Source: Candidatus Binatus soli
GTDB taxonomy: Bacteria; Desulfobacterota; Binatia; Binatales; Binataceae
Length of the DNA: 64,000 nucleotides
Assembly (NCBI GenBank): GCA_002479255.1
Contig: DLMJ01000007.1
Span: 62,001-126,000 of the forward strand
Direction: 5' to 3'
Below the pieces are notes generated by a model. The model was given only the letters and a program-made list of their open reading frames with translations. It did not search any database and was not told where the DNA came from. Below are positions 8,458 to 16,894 of the stretch, one piece after another. How positions within the stretch are numbered: the stretch's first letter is position 1; each line of letters begins with the position of its first letter. Position numbers and translations under genes: made by a program.

Positions 8458-9785
8458 CGCGCTCCAACCATCATATCGATGAACCCGCCTCCACCGTGGC
8501 GCCAATCAAGCGGCGGCGATTGCATCTCACCGGGTGCGCACACGTACGGTATCCCGATCGCTGCGACGGTTGCACCTATGTCGGCGGCTTCCGATTCATC
8601 GCCAGCGACCGCCATCGCTTCGATCCGTCCCGATACATCCGCGATGCAATCGCGAAATTCCCCGAGATCTCGCACTCCGGTCACGTGCACCGTCCTGAAC
8701 CCCGGCGAAATTTTGAATGAATCCTCCAGGACCGCCCTCGGCGCGAACAAGCTTGGCCTCGGCTCGAAAACCACCGTCCATTCAAGTCCGCGACCCTCAA
8801 ACAGCTCGACCGGCTCGCCCGCAATCCGCCGCCAGCGCGCGCGCTCCCGCACTCCGCGTATTTCGGCGGCGTCGCGCAATGGGATTTTTGCCGGCGGCAT
8901 CGATTCCCCGATACGTTCGAGCGCCGCTGACATTCGGATCGCCAGGTCTCGCGCTACGCCGCCGGCAGGACTCACCACGAACACGTGATGGAGCGACAGG
9001 CAGCCCAGCTGCTCGAACAATGCGACATCGCGCGCGAGCAGCTCCGCGACCCTGTCGATGCGCGACGGATCGGTAGCACTCGGCGCGACTACCGCGGCGC
9101 TGACCCGGCTGCCGAATCCGATCACATTGGGTCGGTTGTGAAGCGACTCGATCGTCAGGTCGTCGCCGTACGCCACCACCCGCTCGCAATTCGCAATCAA
9201 CGCCGCGGTCAGATCGGCGCGCGCGCGGCTCCAGTGGAGGACCTCGATGCGCGCGCCGGCGTCACGATCGATCTCGGCCAGCGTACGCGCAAACTCCGCG
9301 AAAAATATCGGCTCGGCCGAGGCGGTTTTGATCACCACCCCTGCGCCTGCCACCAGCGCGATCGCGATCTCATGCATCCCGGCGCCGGCAACGTTGCCTG
9401 CGGCGATGAATCCGGCCGTCTTTGGCCTGTCGATCCCGCCGCTCGACGAAACCCGCGCGGCGATCGACTTCAACGCGTCGCTTGTGAATGGTTTCAGCAG
9501 CGCGTCGATCGAGTTTTCGAGGATCGCGACGGAATACCCCGCCGAGCGCGCGATTGCGGCGATCGTTTCGCGTCGGCGCGCGTAATCCCGATCGCGCCAG
9601 AGTTCGAACGCGCGCGCCAGTGCCTTGGCCATTCGATCCGCGCCGGGGTTGATGTCTTCTGCTCCGCGCACGCGCGCGGCTGCCGATGCTATATCCGATT
9701 CGACTAGCCGTGATGAATCGAGTCCGGCCGTGCCGCCATCTCGCATGCGCACTTGCGCTTCGCTCGACGCCGTACTCACGCTCAT
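8454..9785 (-). CDS. LuxC-like acyl-CoA reductase
   Basis: This 443-residue protein belongs to the LuxC acyl-CoA/acyl-enzyme reductase branch of the aldehyde dehydrogenase superfamily. It would reduce an activated fatty acyl group to an aldehyde with NADPH. The nucleophilic cysteine is in EQLGCLSLHHVFV near residue 260, and the C terminus has the family ending PPLDWRHGGGGFIDMM. It overlaps LuxE-like upstream and the aminotransferase downstream, each by ATGA. No luciferase (luxAB) or luxD is present, so this is not a bioluminescence operon. The product aldehyde is unknown. Confidence 0.85.
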   Translation of the reverse strand: MSVSTASSEAQVRMRDGGTAGLDSSRLVESDIASAAARVRGAEDINPGADRMAKALARAFELWRDRDYARRRETIAAIARSAGYSVAILENSIDALLKPFTSDALKSIAARVSSSGGIDRPKTAGFIAAGNVAGAGMHEIAIALVAGAGVVIKTASAEPIFFAEFARTLAEIDRDAGARIEVLHWSRARADLTAALIANCERVVAYGDDLTIESLHNRPNVIGFGSRVSAAVVAPSATDPSRIDRVAELLARDVALFEQLGCLSLHHVFVVSPAGGVARDLAIRMSAALERIGESMPPAKIPLRDAAEIRGVRERARWRRIAGEPVELFEGRGLEWTVVFEPRPSLFAPRAVLEDSFKISPGFRTVHVTGVRDLGEFRDCIADVSGRIEAMAVAGDESEAADIGATVAAIGIPYVCAPGEMQSPPLDWRHGGGGFIDMMVGAR

Positions 9786-10918
9786 CGCGGAGCCTCCACG
9801 CGCTCTGGGGTCACTCCCGTCCTGCGCGCCGCTTCAGTCGCGGAGAATTGCCCAATCGCCAGCGCGCAGCCGCGAGCTTCTCCCCCGTTCGCTCTGCCAA
9901 GCACGCGAACCCGGCCACGCTCGACCCACCCCAGGTCTTCCGTCATGACGGCGGACACCGAGCCGACGTTGGCCAGATCGAAGAACGTCAGCAGTCCGAT
10001 CTCCCCGTCCGGCATCGGCCTCAACGTGACCGGATCCCGCGCCGTCACGCGCAGCCATGGTGGCGGAATTTTGAACCGCTCTTGCGTATTCGACACGCCG
10101 GGGCAATTGAATGCCGTCGCGTCGTAAAGCTGCGAGCACAATTCCGTCATCCCATACTCGTTGACAACCATCGCGGGCGCGATCGCGAGCAATTCGCCGG
10201 CCCGCCCGATCACCTCCGGGGCCTGCATCGGTACGGCCTGCCCTTTCGCCCCGCCGGTGTCCATCATTCGCGAACCCGGAGCGAGCCGAAGCTTCACGCC
10301 GCTGCTGCGAAGCTCGGAAAACAGCGCCGCGAATGCCGCCGTGGTGCCCAGGATGCAGACCGGTTCGCGCCGCGCCTCGGCGTCGGCAAGAAACCCGGTC
10401 GCCGCTTCAACATCGATACGGTCGCGCGATGCGACCGCCAGATGCGTGCGCGTCCCGAATTCTTCGATACACCAGCTGATCATCGCCGCCAGCGACGATT
10501 CCGCCGTCGCGTCCGCGGTCGGATGCATCGCGAGAATCGCGACTCGCCGAGCGTCGGGGAACAGCATCGTGCGCAGATGAGCGATCGCCGACGCGCGATA
10601 AATTTCGGGCCGCGCAACGATATGGCGTCCGCGGCGTTCCCGCCCCTGCGTGGTCCCGCTGGTGAGATAAATGGCTGCTTCTGCCGATCGCGCGGCTCCG
10701 TCGATCGCAAGGTCGGCGTACTTGAATGCGAGATTGCTGACCGCCGGGACGTCGTCCACGATCCGCACCGCGTCAGGATCGACGCCGCGCCCCTCGCAGT
10801 AGCGCCGATATGCGCCAACCGCCTTGAATTGATGGCGAAAAACGTCCAGCGCAAGCCGCTGGAACGATTCAGGCTCGGGCCTGTGGATAAACGTGAGAAC
10901 CTGCTCGTAGATGGACAT
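9782..10918 (-). CDS. LuxE-like acyl-protein synthetase
   Basis: This 378-residue member of the LuxE/acyl-protein synthetase family, within the adenylate-forming superfamily, has the nucleotide-binding YLTSGTTQGRERRG near residue 89, NEYGMTELCSQLYD and a C-terminal GEIGLLTFFDLANVGS. It would activate a fatty acid as acyl-AMP and pass the acyl group to the LuxC-like partner. The frame is open 75 codons upstream, but MSIYEQVLTFIH at 10918 is the family-like start. It is first gene of a three-gene coupled cluster. Confidence 0.85.
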   Translation of the reverse strand: MSIYEQVLTFIHRPEPESFQRLALDVFRHQFKAVGAYRRYCEGRGVDPDAVRIVDDVPAVSNLAFKYADLAIDGAARSAEAAIYLTSGTTQGRERRGRHIVARPEIYRASAIAHLRTMLFPDARRVAILAMHPTADATAESSLAAMISWCIEEFGTRTHLAVASRDRIDVEAATGFLADAEARREPVCILGTTAAFAALFSELRSSGVKLRLAPGSRMMDTGGAKGQAVPMQAPEVIGRAGELLAIAPAMVVNEYGMTELCSQLYDATAFNCPGVSNTQERFKIPPPWLRVTARDPVTLRPMPDGEIGLLTFFDLANVGSVSAVMTEDLGWVERGRVRVLGRANGGEARGCALAIGQFSATEAARRTGVTPERVEAPR

Positions 10919-11245
10919 CGGATTCGCGCCACGGGCCGACGGCGCATGATAATGGCGCCACCGCGCGCGCCCATTCAATCCTGCTATCTTGGCGCTGCCC
11001 CCTTTGGACTGAAAAATACCCGTATTTACGCGGCTCTCAAAATGTTCTACACTCCGGCTGGTTGTGGGTGGCGGGGATGCCTCGGTGGCGGTCAAAGGGC
11101 CGGATAAGCGGGGCCTCGGCAGGTTACGCGCTTTATTTAACAATGCCCTCCAACGTTACCCCAATTTGGGATGTAACCAACTTTGCCATTGCGACGTACT
11201 TTTGCTAAACGCTTTGCCATCGGATTCTAGGAGAACCATCGCGAA
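10919..11245. other. Intergenic region, divergent promoters
   Basis: This 327-bp stretch separates the leftward LuxE-like gene from the rightward small protein gene. I see no convincing ORF. It holds a dyad at 11155-11177, and the segment 11140-11230 is AT-richer than its surroundings, as expected of a promoter. AGGAGAACC about 10 bp before 11246 is a good ribosome-binding site for the rightward gene. Confidence 0.5.
11155..11177. promoter_or_regulatory. Dyad GTTAC..CCCAAtTTGGG..GTAAC
   Basis: CCCAATTTGGG is a perfect 5-bp-arm palindrome nested between GTTAC and GTAAC arms. It lies about 70 bp upstream of the start at 11246. It looks like a repressor or activator site, but no regulator is identified. 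Confidence 0.3.
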
Positions 11246-11659
11246 ATGAAGAAATTCGCCGCCGGCGTGATGCTAGGCTTTGTTGCCAGCTGGGCTGTTG
11301 CTTTCGCTTCGTCCAACGTGAGCCACAATGGCAATTTCTGGAACCGCCTCAATGGCGCCGCCAAGGACGGTTACGTCAATGGCTATTCCGATGCGATGCG
11401 GGTGAGCGTCGGCAAACTCGACGTCCTCAATTCCGCCGCCGATCTGTTTCATTGGAAGGGCGCCCGCCGCATTATCCATCAGCTCTCGGGACAGCTCTCG
11501 ATGGGCCAGGTGACTGCGAATCAGGCGGTCAAGCGGCTCGACGACTTGTATTCGAATCAGAAGTACAGCGAGCTCGATCTCGGCGAGGCGCTGCAGACGC
11601 TTTCGATTCGCGCCAATGAGACCGCGATGCCCGATGCGCCGGTGAAGAGCGCGAAGTAA
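11246..11659 (+). CDS. Small secreted or membrane-anchored protein of unknown function
   Basis: The 137-residue protein starts with a positively charged MKK and a hydrophobic segment (about residues 5-22), which could be a signal peptide cleaved after AFA-SS or an anchor. The rest is soluble and helical, with WNRLNGAAKDGYVNGYSDAMR and a predicted second helical half ending in APVKSAK. A clear AGGAG site precedes the ATG and an intrinsic terminator follows, so it is a stand-alone transcription unit. I do not recognise the family; a periplasmic role is inference from the N terminus. Confidence 0.7.
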   Translation: MKKFAAGVMLGFVASWAVAFASSNVSHNGNFWNRLNGAAKDGYVNGYSDAMRVSVGKLDVLNSAADLFHWKGARRIIHQLSGQLSMGQVTANQAVKRLDDLYSNQKYSELDLGEALQTLSIRANETAMPDAPVKSAK

Positions 11660-11680
11660 AACCATTCGACTTTCTCATCT

Positions 11681-11714
11681 GAGGCGGTCTCGTCACGGGC
11701 CGCCTCTTTTTTTT
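11681..11714 (+). terminator. Intrinsic terminator
   Basis: GAGGCGG (11681-11687) pairs with CCGCCTC (11700-11706), with a 12-nt loop and then eight T residues. It lies 22 bp after the stop of the small protein gene. Confidence 0.85.
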
Positions 11715-11786
11715 CGGCACACACCCTCAACGATCGCGCTTGAAACGGCAGGTCCGCGGTCCTAGCCTAATTCGCGGGACATCCAC

Positions 11787-12695
11787 GTGAACGCGCCTGT
11801 ATTTCTGCTCGAAAAAGTTCTCCGCGCCACCGTTGGCGTTCACTCGCATATTCCATCGACGCATGTCTCGACCGCGATTGGCCTGGGCACCGATCGCCGC
11901 GGCACCGGCACCGTCGTCAGCCCCGACGGACTGATCCTCACGGTTCACTACCTGTTGCTCGGCGCGCAAAACGTGATCGTCACGATGCCCGGGGGCGAGC
12001 AACTCGAGGCAAAGATCGTAGGCAAGGATTACAGCACCGGAATCGGCCTGCTGAAGATCGATTGCGGCAAAATCCCCTGCGTGGAAGTCGTGTCGTCGGA
12101 AAAATGCGTCGTCGGGCAGGAGGCGTTCACCGTCGCGAGTCTCGGCGGCGAGAAGCGATGCGCTGACTGCGGCATCATCACGTATCTCGGTCCCTTCGAC
12201 GCGGTCTGGGAATTCATGCTCGACAAGTGCGTCTGCGTCACCGCCTCGTCGCTGAACATCGGGATGAGCGGCGGACCGATCTGCAATCTTCAGGCGCAAG
12301 TGATTGCCGTTTCATATTTGAACTTCGCCGACCTGAGCCGCGCGATTCTTGGCGTGCCGGGCGAAAGTTTCCTCGCCGTCCGCGATGAGTTGATCAAGCA
12401 TGGCGGGCGCATCACCGCCGCACCGCGCGCCTGGCTCGGCGTGCTCTCATACACGCTGCGCGACCACGTTGTGATCGCGGGCGTGATGCCCGGCGGTCCG
12501 GGTCAGAAAGCCGGCCTGCAACAGGGCGACCTGGTTATTTCGATCGATGACGCCGACGTGGACAGCAGGCGGGTTCTCTACGAGGCGCTCCGCAACCATC
12601 GGCCCGGCGAGAACATCAATCTCAAGGTCCTGCGCAACAATCGCGTTTACCAGCTCGATATCCCCGCCATCCGCGCCGAAGATTACTTCGCCTAG
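11787..12695 (+). CDS. HtrA-like trypsin-fold protein with PDZ domain, catalytic residues lost
   Basis: The 302-residue protein has the S1C/HtrA layout: a trypsin-like domain (about 10-200) and one PDZ domain (about 212-300, AWLGVLS..GGPGQKAGLQQGDLVISIDD). The serine motif NIGMSGGP is present (Ser161). The His motif is GLILTVHYLLLGA, where His54 is one position early and Tyr sits in the catalytic slot. The aspartate motif reads DYSTGIGLLK with Gly85 in place of Asp. It is therefore probably a pseudoprotease or scaffold. It has eight cysteines and no signal peptide. The start is GTG. Confidence 0.75.
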   Translation: MNAPVFLLEKVLRATVGVHSHIPSTHVSTAIGLGTDRRGTGTVVSPDGLILTVHYLLLGAQNVIVTMPGGEQLEAKIVGKDYSTGIGLLKIDCGKIPCVEVVSSEKCVVGQEAFTVASLGGEKRCADCGIITYLGPFDAVWEFMLDKCVCVTASSLNIGMSGGPICNLQAQVIAVSYLNFADLSRAILGVPGESFLAVRDELIKHGGRITAAPRAWLGVLSYTLRDHVVIAGVMPGGPGQKAGLQQGDLVISIDDADVDSRRVLYEALRNHRPGENINLKVLRNNRVYQLDIPAIRAEDYFA

Positions 12696-12786
12696 CTTCC
12701 CGGACTATCAGGCGCTCGAAAAGTAATACGCCGGCCGGAGGACAAGGGTCGATGGCGTCACGGCATTTCGCAGGAACCCGACCGGT

Positions 12787-13992
12787 TCAGTGCGACGCGT
12801 TTGACGGTGCGCTCAGATCGTCAAACCAGCGGCGGATCCTCGGTATGGAGTGATAAGCCGTCCCATTGTGATCTTCCGGGCCCACAGATACGGCTTCGAC
12901 ATGGCCGCCGCGGCTCAGCGCCTCTCGCACAAAGAACTTTGCATTCTCTGGCGCAACATCCACATCCTTGTCGCCGTAATAGGCGCGAAACGGCGCCTTC
13001 GGGGCCCAGGCATAGGCCTCGTTCTCCCGGGCTGCATTCAGGAACCAGTGCGGCTGCTTGCGGTCGAAGGCGGTGAGAAATTCCGGCGTGAACAGCTCGC
13101 GCGGATTTGTCGGCAGGCTCTTGGCAAGGTCGTCGGCGTGATCGCCGTCGAGCAGGATCCCCGCTTTCGCTGCGCGCTCCGGCTTCAACACGCTTTCGAG
13201 CGGCTGGCGATAGTATGTCGAGTAGCACAACGCGAGATTGGTCAGATAGAGTGAGTCCCCGCTGGCAGCCCCTGTCATGGCCAGCGGTAATGCGATGTCA
13301 GCGACATCATAGGGACCGGCGATGCCCGCTCCCGCTATCACATGCCAGGATGGGTTGCCCAATCCCTCCAGCGCATGCTGAATAACTGCGCTCGCGTGCC
13401 CTCCCTGCGAAAAGCCGGTGATATAGATGTCAGCATTCCACCGTCGGCCCAGATCTTTGGACACGGTCTGTGCCGCACGCAGGAAATCAAGCGTCTGATC
13501 GATTGTCCCTGGATTGTAAAAGTAGGGCTGCACCCCCTTCGAGATCCCCAGACCCAGCAGGTCCGGTGCGAGATGCAGGTATCCGCCGCCGGCAAACACG
13601 CCAGACACGAGCACGCCCTCTTCAAAGCTCGGATTCGACACCGACCTCCGGCGATCCACATTGGTGCCGTGCATGTAGAGAACCGTCCCGCGCAAGGGAC
13701 CGCTTTCGGGCAGGACCATCAGGCCGGACAAAAGCATCGACCTGCCATCGACCATCGACCAGTAACTAATGCGATAGAGATCTATCCCATGCGAGACCGG
13801 CACGGCTTCGCGCACTCCAGCGAACCAGAGAAAAAGCCGAAGCGCGACGGCTGGATAGGCAGCCACATGTTCAACGCGGCAAACCGATCCCCGGACTCGC
13901 GGCTCATCGTGATAGACCGGCAACCGGCCCGGTTCGGATCCGCACCTCGCAAGCATGAGCAGCCCGAAACATGCGGCGAGCAATCGCTTCAT
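12787..13992 (-). CDS. Secretory lipase-like alpha/beta hydrolase
   Basis: The 401-residue protein has a hydrophobic leader ending LMLARCGSE. If Cys17 is a lipobox, the -1 Arg is unusual. The body is an alpha/beta hydrolase of the secretory lipase/prolyl-peptidase-like type: LYMHGTN for the oxyanion region, GFSQGGHAS with the nucleophilic serine, YYGDKDVDV for the acid and EDHNGTAYHS with candidate histidines. It probably hydrolyses esters in the periplasm or at the outer membrane. It is monocistronic, with a 105-bp gap to ppdK upstream on the same strand. Confidence 0.75.
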   Translation of the reverse strand: MKRLLAACFGLLMLARCGSEPGRLPVYHDEPRVRGSVCRVEHVAAYPAVALRLFLWFAGVREAVPVSHGIDLYRISYWSMVDGRSMLLSGLMVLPESGPLRGTVLYMHGTNVDRRRSVSNPSFEEGVLVSGVFAGGGYLHLAPDLLGLGISKGVQPYFYNPGTIDQTLDFLRAAQTVSKDLGRRWNADIYITGFSQGGHASAVIQHALEGLGNPSWHVIAGAGIAGPYDVADIALPLAMTGAASGDSLYLTNLALCYSTYYRQPLESVLKPERAAKAGILLDGDHADDLAKSLPTNPRELFTPEFLTAFDRKQPHWFLNAARENEAYAWAPKAPFRAYYGDKDVDVAPENAKFFVREALSRGGHVEAVSVGPEDHNGTAYHSIPRIRRWFDDLSAPSNASH

Positions 13993-14097
13993 GTAGCCCT
14001 ATGACACTCCATCCGCCGGGCTTTTTCGGATTCAACCGCGGCGATTCAGGCTTCGCCCGCTGCCCGTGGTGGCTTTTTCAACCGCCGGCTGGACGCA

Positions 14098-16845
14098 CTA
14101 CACGTCCTTGAAGGCAGCCTTCTTCTGCGAGGCCTCTATCGCCGCCTGCGCCGCCGCCAGCCGCGCGACCGGAATCCGATACGGCGAGCACGACACGTAA
14201 TCCAGCCCGAGGCGATGGCAGAGCTTGACGCTGGCGGGATCGCCGCCATGCTCGCCGCAAATCCCGATCTTCAATTTCCGGTTCGCCTTGCGCCCGCGCT
14301 CGATCGCGATTCGCATCAACTCGCCGACTCCGGCCGGATCGAGCTCCGCGAACGGGTCCTTCTTGTAAACTCCGGCGCGAATGTAGTCGGGGAGGAATAC
14401 TCCCGAGTCATCGCGCGAGATTCCATACGTCATCTGCGTCAGATCGTTGGTCCCGAATGAAAAGAATTCCGCCACCGCGCCGATCTGATCCGCAACCACG
14501 CACGCGCGCGGCACCTCGATCATCGTGCCGATCGTGAATGGCACCTTGATGCCGCGTTCCTTGAACACCGCGGCCGCCACTTCGCGAATCTGCGCCGCCA
14601 GGATGTCGAATTCCCTGCGCTCGCCGATCAGCGGCAGCATGATTTCGGGCATCGCCTTGACCCCTTGCTTGCGCAGCTCGCACGCCGCCTCGATTATCGC
14701 GCGCGCCTGTGCGTGGTAAATCTCGGGAAAGCAGATTCCCAGCCGCGAGCCGCGAAGCCCCAGCATCGGATTGACCTCGAACAGCCTGTCGCGCACCTGC
14801 TTCAGATGCTCCAGCGTGGTGCCGATTTTGGCGGCCAGGTCGCGCATCTCGCTGTCCTCATGCGGGAGAAATTCATGCAGCGGCGGATCCAGCAAACGGA
14901 TCGTAACCGGCAAACCCGCCATCGCTCTCAGGATTCCGATGAAGTCCGCGCGCTGCATCGGCAGGATCTTTTCAAGCGCGCGCCCGCGCTGCTCCGCGTT
15001 CTCCGCCATGATCATTTCGCGCACGGCCGAGATTCGCTCGGGATTGAAAAACATGTGTTCGGTGCGGCACAGCCCGATTCCTTCGGCGCCGAATTCGCGC
15101 GCGATCCTGGCGTCGTTGGGAGTGTCGGCGTTGGCGCGCACTCCCAATTTGCGTTCCGCGTCCGCCCACGACAGAAATTTCTTGAAGAACGACGGCATCT
15201 CGGGATCCACCGTCGGCACGCGGCCCTCGATCACTTCGCCCGTCGATCCATCGAGCGTGATGTACTCGCCGCGGCGGACTACCGTGCCGTTGGCCGATAG
15301 CGTGCCGGCGCCGTAGTCGATTTCCAGCGCCGAGACTCCCGCCACGCACGACTTGCCCATCCCGCGTGCGACCACGGCCGCGTGACTGGTCATCCCGCCG
15401 CGTGCGGTGAGAATTCCTTCGGCGACCTGCATCCCGTGGATGTCTTCGGGCGAGGTCTCCAGCCGCACCAGGATTACTTTGCGGCCCGACGCCGCCACGG
15501 CGACTGCTTCATCGGCCGAGAACACCACTTCGCCGTTGACCGCACCCGGCGACGCCGGCAGTCCGCGCGCGATCACGTGTTTTTTGCTCGACGGGTCCAG
15601 CCGCGGATGCAGAAACTGCTCGAGCTGTTCGGGCTCGACGCGCTTCAACGCCGTCATGCGATCGATCAGCTTCTCGTCGGCCATATCCACCGCGATTCGC
15701 ACTGCGGCTTGCGCCGTTCGCTTGCCGGTACGGGTCTGGAGCATGAACAGCCGATTGCGCTCGATCGTGAATTCCATGTCCTGCGTATCGCGAAAATGCT
15801 TTTCGAGCTGCGCCGAGATCTTGAGGAATTGCTTGTAAACGTCCGCAAAGCTTTCCTCGAGCGTCGAATATTGCGCCGCACGCTCGGCCTCGCTGATTCC
15901 CGCGCGCGCGGCCCATTGGCGCCCCGCCTTCAGGCTTATCTGCTTTGGGGTGCGGATGCCGGCGACGACGTCCTCGCCCTGCGCGTTGGGCAGATACTCG
16001 CCGTAGATTCCTTTCTCACCGGTGCCGGGATCGCGCGTGAATGCGACCCCGGTGGCGCAATCGTCGCCCAGGTTGCCGAACACCATCGACTGCACCGTGA
16101 CCGCTGTGCCCCAATCGCCCGGGATATTGTTGATTCGCCGGTACGTGATCGCGCGATCGTTGTTCCACGAGCCGAACACCGCGCCCACCGCCATCCACAG
16201 TTGTTCGCGCGGATCCTGCGGGATGTCGCGGCCAACCCGCGAACGAATCAGCGCCCGGAACTCGCCGACCAGTTCCTGCAAGTCATCGACCTTCAGGTCG
16301 GTGTCGCTCTTGACGCCGCGCGCCGCCTTTTTGCGATCGATAATTTCCTCGAACGGATCGGGATCGTTCTTGTTCTCCGGCTTCAGCTTGAGCACCACGT
16401 CGCCGAACATCTGGCAAAAGCGCCGGTACGAGTCCCACGCGAAGCGCGGGTTGCCGCTGATTTCCGCCAGCCCCTTCATCGTCTCGTCGGTAAGACCGAG
16501 ATTCAGCACCGTGTCCATCATGCCCGGCATCGAAACGCGCGCGCCCGACCGCACCGACACCAGCAACGGATTCTTCGCGTCGCCGAACGTGCGCCCGAGC
16601 GCCTTCTCGATTCGCGCCACGCCTTTCGCCACGCCTTCGGTGAGCCCCTTGGGATACTTGTGGCCGTGATCGTAAAAATAGTTGCAGACCTGCGTCGAGA
16701 TCGTGAAGCCGGGCGGCACCGGCAGCTTGAGCCGCGCCATCTCGGCCAGGTTCGCGCCCTTGCCGCCCAGCAGATTGCGCATCGCGGAGCGTCCTTCCGA
16801 CACGCCCGCACCGAAAAAGTAGATCTCAGGATGAATCCGACCCAT
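14098..16845 (-). CDS. ppdK: Pyruvate, phosphate dikinase
   Basis: PPDK interconverts pyruvate, ATP and phosphate with PEP, AMP and pyrophosphate. The 915-residue protein has an N-terminal ATP-grasp domain (GGKGANLAEM), the swivelling phosphohistidine domain with GGMTSHAAVVARGMGKSCVAG-type sequence, and the C-terminal TIM barrel with SFGTNDLTQM and CGEHGGDP containing the catalytic Cys. An in-frame ATG lies 30 bp upstream (16875). I chose 16845 because GGGAGAG stands about 10 bp before it and MGRIHPEIYFFG looks like the family start. It follows glyS by about 50 bp and may share its transcript. Confidence 0.95.
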   Translation of the reverse strand: MGRIHPEIYFFGAGVSEGRSAMRNLLGGKGANLAEMARLKLPVPPGFTISTQVCNYFYDHGHKYPKGLTEGVAKGVARIEKALGRTFGDAKNPLLVSVRSGARVSMPGMMDTVLNLGLTDETMKGLAEISGNPRFAWDSYRRFCQMFGDVVLKLKPENKNDPDPFEEIIDRKKAARGVKSDTDLKVDDLQELVGEFRALIRSRVGRDIPQDPREQLWMAVGAVFGSWNNDRAITYRRINNIPGDWGTAVTVQSMVFGNLGDDCATGVAFTRDPGTGEKGIYGEYLPNAQGEDVVAGIRTPKQISLKAGRQWAARAGISEAERAAQYSTLEESFADVYKQFLKISAQLEKHFRDTQDMEFTIERNRLFMLQTRTGKRTAQAAVRIAVDMADEKLIDRMTALKRVEPEQLEQFLHPRLDPSSKKHVIARGLPASPGAVNGEVVFSADEAVAVAASGRKVILVRLETSPEDIHGMQVAEGILTARGGMTSHAAVVARGMGKSCVAGVSALEIDYGAGTLSANGTVVRRGEYITLDGSTGEVIEGRVPTVDPEMPSFFKKFLSWADAERKLGVRANADTPNDARIAREFGAEGIGLCRTEHMFFNPERISAVREMIMAENAEQRGRALEKILPMQRADFIGILRAMAGLPVTIRLLDPPLHEFLPHEDSEMRDLAAKIGTTLEHLKQVRDRLFEVNPMLGLRGSRLGICFPEIYHAQARAIIEAACELRKQGVKAMPEIMLPLIGERREFDILAAQIREVAAAVFKERGIKVPFTIGTMIEVPRACVVADQIGAVAEFFSFGTNDLTQMTYGISRDDSGVFLPDYIRAGVYKKDPFAELDPAGVGELMRIAIERGRKANRKLKIGICGEHGGDPASVKLCHRLGLDYVSCSPYRIPVARLAAAQAAIEASQKKAAFKDV

Positions 16846-16894
16846 GTGAAATTGTCTCTCCCGTCTCCGCATCATGCGGAAAAATTTTGTAAAG

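Noticed and set aside
7258..10918. Bioluminescence (lux) operon
   Set aside because: luxC- and luxE-like genes are present, but luxA, luxB and luxD are absent.
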